Assembly: GCA_964384675.1 (NCBI GenBank)
Contig: CAYLNK010000262.1
Coordinates: 1 to 9,858 of the forward strand
Direction of reading: 5' to 3'
Source: CAYLNK01 sp964384675
Lineage (GTDB): Bacteria; Acidobacteriota; Thermoanaerobaculia; UBA5066
Length of the DNA: 9,858 nucleotides
Below, one piece after another: positions 1 to 6,733 of this stretch. A program made the translations under genes and the position numbers. A model generated the notes under the pieces. It saw only the letters and a program-made list of their open reading frames with translations, was not told the DNA's origin and did not search any database. The first letter of the stretch is position 1. Every line of letters begins with the position of its first letter.

Positions 1-2132
1 GAGAGCATGTCGATCCGGGCCTTGATCGGCATCGTCCAGGCGTTCGTCGTGCCGGTGATCTTCAGGGCCCGGTCCATCTCCTCCACGAGCTCCTCGTGCG
101 AGATGTGGTCGGGCCAGAAGGGACGCAGGGTCGACGCAACCCACCCCGGGGCCCAGGAGGAGTACCAGCGCTCCTTCTTGCGCCACTGGCTCTCCGGCTT
201 CAGGATGACGGTAGTCTCCATCATCGAGAAGGGCGCGGGGTCCGTCGACGTCTCCGCGCGGCCCGACTTGCCGAAGACGCGCTCGACCTCCGGGAAGGTG
301 CTCAGCACCTTGTCCTGCGTCTGGAGGAGCCGCCCCGCCTCGGTGACCGACATCCCGGGGAGCGTCGTCGGCATGTAGAGAATGCTCCCTTCGTAGAGGG
401 GCGGCATGAACTCGGAGCCGAGCTTCAGGTAGACAGGCACGGTCGAGGCGACGAGGAGGAGGGCCGCCGCGATCGTCTTGCCGGGATGCCGGAGCACGAA
501 GCGACAGGCCGGCTCGTAGATCCGGAAGATCAGCCGGCTGATCGGGTGCTTCTCCTCCGGGTAGTACCTGCCCACCGTGATCTGGTTCGTGAGCCAGGCC
601 AGCCACCGCGGCTTGAAGTGGACGAAGTCCATCCGCGTGAAGAGCATCCGCATGGCCGGGTCGAGCGTGATGGCCAGGAACGCGGCGATCGCCATGGCCA
701 GGTTCTTCGTGTAGGCCAGCGGCTTGAAGAGCCGCCCCTCTTGGTCCACCAGCGTGAACACCGGAATGAACGCGACCGCGATCACGAGGAGCGAGAAGAA
801 GACCGACGGCCCGATCTCCTTGAGCGCCTCGAGCCGCACCTCGTGGTAGTCGCCGACCCGCCCGTTCTGCTCCCAGAGCTGGAGCTTCTTGTAGGCGTTC
901 TCGACCTCGACGATGGCGCCGTCCACCAGGACGCCGATCGAGATGGCGATGCCGGCGAGCGACATGATGTTCGCGTTCACGCCCAGCGCGTGCATCGGAA
1001 TGAACGACAGGATGACGGCGACGGGGATGGTGACGATCGGGATGACGGCGGACGGGAAGTGCCAGAGGAAGATGAGGATGATGATCGACACGATGATCAT
1101 CTCCTCGATCAGCTTCCCCTTGAGCGTCTCGATCGAGCGCTCGATCAGCTCAGACCGGTCGTAGGTGGTCACGACCTTCACGCCGGACGGGAGGGACGGC
1201 TCGATGTCCTTCAGCTTCCGCTTGACCCGCTCGATGACGTTGAGGGCGTTCTCGCCACTGCGCATGACCACGATCCCGCCCACGGCCTCGCCCTTGCCGT
1301 CCAGGTCCGCCAGGCCGCGCCGGATCTGCGGGCCGAAGGCGACCTTCGCGATGTCCTTCACACGCACCGGCGTGCCCATCTCGTTCGTCTTGACGACGAC
1401 GTTCTCGAGGTCGGAGAGCTTCTTGATGTAGCCCCGCCCCCGCACCATGTATTCGCGCCCGGAGAACTCGATGAGGCGGCCCCCCACCTCGTTGTTGCTC
1501 TTCCGGATCGCCATCGCGACCTCGTCGATGCTCAGCTTGTAGGCCGCCAGCGTGTTCGGGTCGACGGTCACCTGGTACTGCTTGGCGAAACCGCCGACGG
1601 TCGCCACCTCGGCGACGCCCGGCACAGACTGGACAGCGTAGCGGAGGAACCAGTCCTGGTACGTGCGGAGCTCCTCCGTGGAGTGCTTCCCCTTCTCGTC
1701 CAGGAGCGCGTACTGGAAGACCCACCCGACGCCTGTCGCGTCGGGACCGAGCTCGGTGTTGACACCCTGCGGGAGCCGGCCCTGGATCTTCGAGAGGTAC
1801 TCGAGGACGCGGGAGCGCGCCCAGTAGAGGTCGGTGCCGTCCTCGAAGATGACGTAGACGTAGGAGAAGCCGAAGTCGGAGAACCCGCGGATCGCCTTCA
1901 CCTTCGGGGCGCCCAGCAGCGACGTGATGATCGGGTACGTGACCTGGTCCTCGATGATGTCGGGGCTGCGGTCCCAGCGGGAGTAGACGATGACTTGCGT
2001 GTCCGAGAGGTCCGGGATGGCGTCGAGCGGGATGCTCCGCATCGAGACGACGGCGAGCGCCACTAGGATGGCGAAGAGGAAGACGACGAGGTACTTGTTC
2101 CGGGCCGAGAACTCGATGACTTTCTGAATCAC
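1..2132 (-). CDS. CusA/CzcA-family heavy-metal RND transporter, second pump (C-terminus beyond left edge)
   Basis: This is the inner-membrane proton-driven pump of a tripartite metal exporter. The frame stays open to the left edge, giving 710 codons of a family usually about 1,040 residues long. The start is GTG at 2132, three bases after the adaptor 2 stop, with AAGGAG (2139-2144) six bases upstream. TM1 lies near residues 13-31, the first periplasmic porter region follows, TM2-6 span about 340-498, and the second porter region begins near 575. TM4 carries the likely proton residue D404 in the motif VDGAIVEVEN. The three periplasmic Cu/Ag methionines of E. coli CusA are present as M587, M637 and M709. 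CusA relay positions M403, M410 and M501 are L402, E409 and R495 here, while M390 and M480 match M391 and M486. Two insertions relative to pump 1 fall near residues 501-522 and 652-674. Metal export is near certain; Cu/Ag is favoured over divalent ions but less surely than for pump 1, so no symbol is given. Confidence 0.93.
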   Translation of the reverse strand, partial: MIQKVIEFSARNKYLVVFLFAILVALAVVSMRSIPLDAIPDLSDTQVIVYSRWDRSPDIIEDQVTYPIITSLLGAPKVKAIRGFSDFGFSYVYVIFEDGTDLYWARSRVLEYLSKIQGRLPQGVNTELGPDATGVGWVFQYALLDEKGKHSTEELRTYQDWFLRYAVQSVPGVAEVATVGGFAKQYQVTVDPNTLAAYKLSIDEVAMAIRKSNNEVGGRLIEFSGREYMVRGRGYIKKLSDLENVVVKTNEMGTPVRVKDIAKVAFGPQIRRGLADLDGKGEAVGGIVVMRSGENALNVIERVKRKLKDIEPSLPSGVKVVTTYDRSELIERSIETLKGKLIEEMIIVSIIILIFLWHFPSAVIPIVTIPVAVILSFIPMHALGVNANIMSLAGIAISIGVLVDGAIVEVENAYKKLQLWEQNGRVGDYHEVRLEALKEIGPSVFFSLLVIAVAFIPVFTLVDQEGRLFKPLAYTKNLAMAIAAFLAITLDPAMRMLFTRMDFVHFKPRWLAWLTNQITVGRYYPEEKHPISRLIFRIYEPACRFVLRHPGKTIAAALLLVASTVPVYLKLGSEFMPPLYEGSILYMPTTLPGMSVTEAGRLLQTQDKVLSTFPEVERVFGKSGRAETSTDPAPFSMMETTVILKPESQWRKKERWYSSWAPGWVASTLRPFWPDHISHEELVEEMDRALKITGTTNAWTMPIKARIDML
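19..45. repeat. 27-bp perfect direct repeat shared by the two pump genes, copy 1
   Basis: The same 27 bases occur here and at 4740-4766, at equivalent codons of the two RND genes (the NAWTMPIKA segment, just before the third metal-site Met). Sharing of DNA, not just protein, may reflect common codon bias, relatedness of the modules or local gene conversion. Confidence 0.8.
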
Positions 2133-2135
2133 GCC

Positions 2136-3461
2136 TCACTCCTTCGTCTTCTTCTCGGCGGGCGCAACGGGGGCGAGCGCGGCGAGGGCGGCCTTCAGGC
2201 GGGACTCGGAGTCGACGAGGAAGCTCGCTCCGAGGGCGATGACGTCACCCTCCTTGACGCCCGACTTCACCTCGTAGAAGCCGTTCGCGTGGTCGCCCGT
2301 GCGGATCTCGCGAGGCTCGAGCTGCCCTTCTCCCTGGGCGACGAAGACGACCTTCCTCGTGCCGCTGTCGAGCACGGCATCGTCGGGGACCTGGAGGACG
2401 TCGCGGGGGACGGCCTTGAGCACCACGTCGGCGTACATCTCCGGCTTCAGCTCCAGCGCCGGGTTCGGGAGCTCGATCCGGACCTTCACCGTTCGCGTCT
2501 TCTCGTCGACCGTCGGGAAGACGTACGTCACCTTTCCCGACCACTCCCGGTCCGGCCAGTACGAGAGCGTCACCGTCGCCGGTTGGCCGAGGCAGATCCG
2601 CGGCAGCTCGTACTCGTAGACGTCGGCCAGCACCCACACGCGCGAGAGGTCGGCGATATCGAAGAGCGAGTCGGCGGGGCTCACCCGCATTCCGTGGTAG
2701 GCCGTTCGCCCGATGACATAGCCGGAGAGCGGCGAGGAGAGCGAGAAGATGCGGCTCGCGCGACCCGTCGTCTCGATCGCCCGCACCTCTTGCGGGCTCA
2801 GGTCCCAGAGCGACAGGCGCTCGCGCGCCGCGTCCAGGAGGTCCTGGCTGCCGGCGGAGACGCTCGACGTCCGGGACACGGACAGCGTGCGGTGCGCCTT
2901 CAGGGCCAGGGCGTACTCCTGCTCGGTGGCGAAGAGGTCCGGGCTGTAGAGGGACAGGAGCTTCTCGCCCTTCTTCACGAAGGCGCCGGTGAAGTTCGCG
3001 AAGACGTGCTCCACATAGGCGTCGTACTTCGTGTGGACGTGGTGGATACGCGTCTCGTCGAAGGTCACGCGGCCAACGGTCCGGAGGGCCGTCTCGAAGC
3101 GCCCGCGCACCACCGGGGCGGTCTTCAGCCCAATCAGCTGGCGGCGCTGTGCGTCGACGTTGACGGCCACGAACCCCGCGGGACCGATGCCCTTCGTCTC
3201 CGCCGCGTGCGCGTGGGAATCGCCTTCGGCGCCCGGCGTCTCCAGCGGGATGAGCCGCATGCCGCAGATCGGGCAGTCGCCGGGCTTGTCCTGAACGACG
3301 GTCGGATGCATGGGGCAGTGGAACTTCGGCGCCGCTTTGGCCGCCTTGGCCACCTTCGCTGGAGCGCCGGTCTGCGCGGGGCGCGGCCGGGACGCTATGA
3401 CGGCGGTGCCGGCGAGGGCGACGGTGGCGACGGATGAGAGGACGAGCAGGAGTCTCTTCAT
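2136..3461 (-). CDS. cusB: CusB-type periplasmic adaptor with heavy-metal-binding domain (adaptor 2)
   Basis: This membrane fusion protein links an RND pump to the outer-membrane channel and probably hands over metal. The product is 441 residues. I chose ATG 3461 because AGGAA lies five bases upstream (3467-3471) and a signal peptide follows at once; the in-frame ATG at 3506 has no Shine-Dalgarno sequence. Residues 1-24 are hydrophobic. Residues 47-72 form a heavy-metal-binding domain with C49-P-M51-H-P and C63-P-I-C66-G-M68. By my alignment M51, C66 and M68 fall where E. coli CusB has its metal-binding M49, M64 and M66. The adaptor core follows: lipoyl halves near 120-175 and 236-272, an alpha-helical hairpin between them, a beta-barrel near 275-348 and a membrane-proximal domain near 355-425. 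H83 and H85 sit in a possible flexible linker. The gene is tightly coupled to pump 2 downstream, which is its likely partner. Confidence 0.94.
   Translation of the reverse strand: MKRLLLVLSSVATVALAGTAVIASRPRPAQTGAPAKVAKAAKAAPKFHCPMHPTVVQDKPGDCPICGMRLIPLETPGAEGDSHAHAAETKGIGPAGFVAVNVDAQRRQLIGLKTAPVVRGRFETALRTVGRVTFDETRIHHVHTKYDAYVEHVFANFTGAFVKKGEKLLSLYSPDLFATEQEYALALKAHRTLSVSRTSSVSAGSQDLLDAARERLSLWDLSPQEVRAIETTGRASRIFSLSSPLSGYVIGRTAYHGMRVSPADSLFDIADLSRVWVLADVYEYELPRICLGQPATVTLSYWPDREWSGKVTYVFPTVDEKTRTVKVRIELPNPALELKPEMYADVVLKAVPRDVLQVPDDAVLDSGTRKVVFVAQGEGQLEPREIRTGDHANGFYEVKSGVKEGDVIALGASFLVDSESRLKAALAALAPVAPAEKKTKE
2139..2144 (-). promoter_or_regulatory. Ribosome-binding site of pump 2, inside the end of adaptor 2
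   Basis: AAGGAG on the minus strand lies in the last codons of adaptor 2, just before its TGA stop (2136-2138), six bases from GTG 2132. It supports the GTG start and tight translational coupling of this adaptor-pump pair. Confidence 0.7.
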
Positions 3462-3466
3462 GGCTG

Positions 3467-3471
3467 TTCCT
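3467..3471 (-). promoter_or_regulatory. Ribosome-binding site of adaptor 2
   Basis: AGGAA on the minus strand is five bases from ATG 3461. The alternative in-frame ATG at 3506 has no comparable site and would put 15 charged residues before the signal peptide. Confidence 0.6.
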
Positions 3472-3527
3472 ATGCGGCCGGGGGCCTGGCGGTCATCGAT
3501 ATCCATGGGCTACAACTTGGTCTTCCA

Positions 3528-3545
3528 GGATTAGGAGCGGATTAG
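3528..3545. repeat. Two direct copies of GGATTAG, 11 bp apart, in the gap between modules
   Basis: GGATTAG occurs at 3528-3534 and again at 3539-3545 (CTAATCC twice on the coding strand) in the 104-nt gap between pump 1 and adaptor 2. The 11-bp period would place both copies on the same face of the helix, as for some direct-repeat operators. No promoter is recognisable nearby, so an operator role is only a possibility. Confidence 0.35.
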
Positions 3546-3565
3546 AGACGCGGGATGCAGATGCA

Positions 3566-6500
3566 CTACGCACGGGATCTCGCTGAGGCGGCGCTGGCCT
3601 GCGCCAACCGCGGCTTCACGTCGCTGTGCCATCTCCAGAGCGTGAAGATGACGGGGTAGATCAGGAGTTCGAGGAGGAAGGACGTGATGACGCCGCCCAC
3701 CATCGGGGCCGCGATCCGCTTCATCGTGTCGGCACCGGCGCCATGGCTCCACATGATGGGCAGGAGACCCAGCAGGATGGCCATCACCGTCATCATCTTC
3801 GGGCGGATGCGCTTGACGGCGCCGTCCTCGACGGCTTTCTGCAGATCCGCCAGGCTGTTCATCCGCCCCTCGGCCTTGAAGCGGTCGTAGGCCTGGTCGA
3901 GGTAGAGGAGCATCACGACGCCCGTCTCGGCGTCCACGCCGGCGAGCGCGATGATCCCGACCCAGACGGCGACGCTCAGGTTGTAGCCGAGCAGGTAGAC
4001 CAGCCAGAACGCCCCGATGAGCGAGAACGGCACGGCCAGCAGCACGATGACGATCTTCGGGGCGCTCCTCGTGTTGAAGTAGAGGAGGACCACGACCAGC
4101 AGGAGGGTCACCGGGATGACGATCTTCAGCCGCGCCTTGGCGCGCTGCATGTACTCGTACTGGCCGCTCCACTCCAGCGTGTAGCCCTCGGGGAGCTTCA
4201 CCATCTTGGCCACGGCGGCCTTCGCGTCCTCGACGTAGCCGCCGATGTCGCGGTCCGCCACGTCCACGTAGACGTAGCCGAGGAGCTGGGCCTGCTCGGT
4301 GCGGATGACCGTGGGGCCGGTGGTGAGCGAGATGTCCGCCACCTGCTCGATCGGGATCTGCGCGCCGCCGGGCGTCGCGATGAGCGTCCGCTTCAGCGTC
4401 GCGACGTCGCTGCGGTAGGCGCGCTGGTAGCGGATGTTCACCGGGTACCGCTCGCGACCCTCGATCGTGGTGGTGACGTTGTTGCCGCCGATGGCGGACT
4501 CGATCACCATCTGGACGTCCTGGATCGTGAGGTTGTAGCGGGCGATCTGGTCCCGCTTGATCTTGAAGTCGACGTAGTAGCCGCCGGTGACCCGCTCGGC
4601 GAAGACGTTGCGCGTGCCTCGGACGCCCCCGAGCGCGGACTCGACCTGCGAGGCGACGTCGTTGATAGTGTCGAGCTTCGGGCCGAACACCTTCACGCCG
4701 ACCGGTGTCCGGATGCCGGTGGAGAGCATGTCCACCCTTGCCTTGATCGGCATCGTCCAGGCGTTCACGACACCCGTGACGCGCACCAGCTTGTCCAGCT
4801 CCGCGACGAGCTTCTCCGGCGTCATCCCCTTCCGCCACTCCTTCTCGGGCTTGAGGTTGACGACCGTCTCGATCATCTCGAGCGGCGCCGGGTCGGTCGC
4901 CGTGAGGGCGCGCCCCGCCTTGCCGAACACCGACTCCACCTCGGGCACGCTCTTCAGGAGCTTGTCCTGCATGGCGAGGATCTGCTGCGCCGTCTGGACC
5001 GAGGCGCCCGGCAGCGTGATGGGCATATAGAGGAGCGTCCCCTCGTAGAGCGGCGGCATGAACTCGGAGCCGAGCCGGAGAAAGACGGGCACCGTGCTCG
5101 CCATGAGGAGGAGTGCGGCCACGAGCGTCAGCGCCCGATGGCGGAGGACGAAGCGGACGAACGGGTGGTAGGCGCGGATGAGGAGCCGGTTGACCGGGTT
5201 CTTCTCCTCGGGGGCGATCTTGCCCCGGATGAAGAGGACCATCAGGAACGGCACGATGAGCACCGAGGTGAGCGCCGCGAAGCCCATTGCGAACGTCTTC
5301 GTGAACGCCAGCGGCTTGAAGAGTCGTCCTTCCTGCGCCTCCAGCGTGAAGATCGGGAGGAACGAGACGGTGATGATGAGGAGGGAGAAGAAGAGCGGTC
5401 GGCCAACCTCTTGCGCGGCTTCGATCAGGATCTCGCGGCGAGGTTTGGCCCCGGCGTCATGCTCGAGATGCTTGTGGGCGTTCTCGATCATGATGATCGC
5501 GGCGTCGATCATGGCGCCGATGGCGATGGCGATGCCGCCGAGGCTCATGATGTTGGAGCCGAGGCCGATGAAGCGCATCGCCACGAAGGAGAGGAGGATC
5601 GAGAGCGGCAGCGTGAGGATCGCGACGAGCGCGCTCCGGAAGTGCCAGAGAAAGATGATGCAGACGAGGGAGACGATGAGCATCTCCTCGAGGAGCTTCC
5701 CCTTCAGGTTCTCAATGGAGGTTTCGATCAGCGTCGAACGGTCGTACGTCGTGACGAGCTCGACACCCTTCGGGAGCGCGGGCTGGACCTTCTCCTTGAT
5801 CGCCTTCTTGATGTCCTGGATCACGCCGTAGGTGTCGACGCCGTAGCGGATGACGACGATGCCTCCCGCCACGTCCCCCTGCCCGTTCAGCTCCGCCACA
5901 CCCCGGCGCATGTCGGGGCCGAGGTGCACGCGTGCCACGTCCTTCACGAGGATCGGCGTGCCGTCGGGCTTGGCGCCGAGACTGACCTGCTCGATGTCGC
6001 CAACGCTCTCGATGTAACCGCGCCCGCGCACCATGTACTCGCGCCCAGTCCACTCCACCACCCTGCCGCCCACGTCGTTGTTGCTCTTCCGCACCGCGTC
6101 CACCACGCGGTCGAGCGGCAGGTTGTAGGAGAGCAGCGCGTTCGGGTCGATCTCCACCTGGTACTGCTTGACGTAGCCGCCGACCGGCGCCACCTCGGCC
6201 ACGCCGCGGACGCTCCGCAGCCAGTAGCGCACGTACCAGTCGTTGAGCGAGCGAAGGCGGGAAAGGTCGTGCTTCCCCGACTTGTCGACGAGCGCGTACT
6301 CGAAGCCCCAGCCGACGCCGGTGGCGTCCGGGCCCAGCACGGGCTGCACGCCCGCAGGGAGGCGCCCTTGGAGACCGTTCAGGTACTCCAGGACGCGGCT
6401 CCGCGCCCAGTACGGGTTCGTGCCGTCCTCGAAGATGATGTAGACGAACGAGACGTCGAAGTAGGAGAAGCCGCGGACGACCTTCACGTTCGGCGCGGAG

Positions 6501-6721
6501 ATGAGCGCCGTGACGATCGGGTAGGTGACCTGGTCCTCGACGAGCGTCGGGCTACGTCCCTCCCACTCCGCGGACACGATGACTTGGACGTCGGAGAGAT
6601 CCGGGATCGCGTCGATGGGCGTCCTCTGGATCGCCCAGACGCCGGCCCCCACGATCGCGATGATGAGCAGCACGACGATGAACGCGTTCTTCGCGCTGAA
6701 GGCGATGAGCTTCTCGATCAC
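3566..6721 (-). CDS. cusA: CusA-type Cu(I)/Ag(I) efflux RND transporter (pump 1)
   Basis: This is the full-length (1,051 aa) inner-membrane pump, exporting monovalent copper and silver by proton antiport. The start is GTG 6721, with GAGG seven bases upstream and 12 bases after the adaptor 1 stop. TM1 is near residues 13-31, porter regions near 34-335 and 555-860, TM2-6 near 342-498, TM7 near 528-548 and TM8-12 near 865-1030. All functional residues of E. coli CusA that I could align are kept: periplasmic triad M566, M616, M665 (CusA 573/623/672); membrane relay pairs M392/M1000, M404/M479 and M411/M494 (391/1009, 403/486, 410/501); proton relay D406, E932, K975 (405/939/984). The offset is a constant -7 from residue 479 to 932, which supports the alignment. 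The TM4 sequence AIAIGAMIDAAIIMIEN is the copper/silver type. The gene is coupled to adaptor 1 upstream. Confidence 0.97.
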   Translation of the reverse strand: MIEKLIAFSAKNAFIVVLLIIAIVGAGVWAIQRTPIDAIPDLSDVQVIVSAEWEGRSPTLVEDQVTYPIVTALISAPNVKVVRGFSYFDVSFVYIIFEDGTNPYWARSRVLEYLNGLQGRLPAGVQPVLGPDATGVGWGFEYALVDKSGKHDLSRLRSLNDWYVRYWLRSVRGVAEVAPVGGYVKQYQVEIDPNALLSYNLPLDRVVDAVRKSNNDVGGRVVEWTGREYMVRGRGYIESVGDIEQVSLGAKPDGTPILVKDVARVHLGPDMRRGVAELNGQGDVAGGIVVIRYGVDTYGVIQDIKKAIKEKVQPALPKGVELVTTYDRSTLIETSIENLKGKLLEEMLIVSLVCIIFLWHFRSALVAILTLPLSILLSFVAMRFIGLGSNIMSLGGIAIAIGAMIDAAIIMIENAHKHLEHDAGAKPRREILIEAAQEVGRPLFFSLLIITVSFLPIFTLEAQEGRLFKPLAFTKTFAMGFAALTSVLIVPFLMVLFIRGKIAPEEKNPVNRLLIRAYHPFVRFVLRHRALTLVAALLLMASTVPVFLRLGSEFMPPLYEGTLLYMPITLPGASVQTAQQILAMQDKLLKSVPEVESVFGKAGRALTATDPAPLEMIETVVNLKPEKEWRKGMTPEKLVAELDKLVRVTGVVNAWTMPIKARVDMLSTGIRTPVGVKVFGPKLDTINDVASQVESALGGVRGTRNVFAERVTGGYYVDFKIKRDQIARYNLTIQDVQMVIESAIGGNNVTTTIEGRERYPVNIRYQRAYRSDVATLKRTLIATPGGAQIPIEQVADISLTTGPTVIRTEQAQLLGYVYVDVADRDIGGYVEDAKAAVAKMVKLPEGYTLEWSGQYEYMQRAKARLKIVIPVTLLLVVVLLYFNTRSAPKIVIVLLAVPFSLIGAFWLVYLLGYNLSVAVWVGIIALAGVDAETGVVMLLYLDQAYDRFKAEGRMNSLADLQKAVEDGAVKRIRPKMMTVMAILLGLLPIMWSHGAGADTMKRIAAPMVGGVITSFLLELLIYPVIFTLWRWHSDVKPRLAQASAASARSRA
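4740..4766. repeat. 27-bp perfect direct repeat shared by the two pump genes, copy 2
   Basis: This is the partner of 19-45, in pump 1. A second perfect 24-bp match between the pump genes lies at 400-423 and 5052-5075, coding for the LGSEFMPP segment. Recombination between such copies would fuse the two pump genes and delete adaptor 2. Confidence 0.8.
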
Positions 6722-6733
6722 GGCGCCGCCTCG

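Noticed and set aside
96..2066. A 656-codon open frame on the plus strand opposite pump 2
   Set aside because: It has the same acidic and basic low-complexity composition and lies opposite a well-conserved RND coding sequence, so it is a shadow frame.
1..2132. Pump 2 as a broken gene, since no closed reading frame covers it
   Set aside because: The frame is intact from GTG 2132 to the left edge and all conserved blocks stay in register; it is only cut by the window boundary.
3462..3565. A transcription terminator between pump 1 and adaptor 2
   Set aside because: The only self-complementary stretch is a four-base GGCC pair with a three-base loop and no following run of T, too weak to call.
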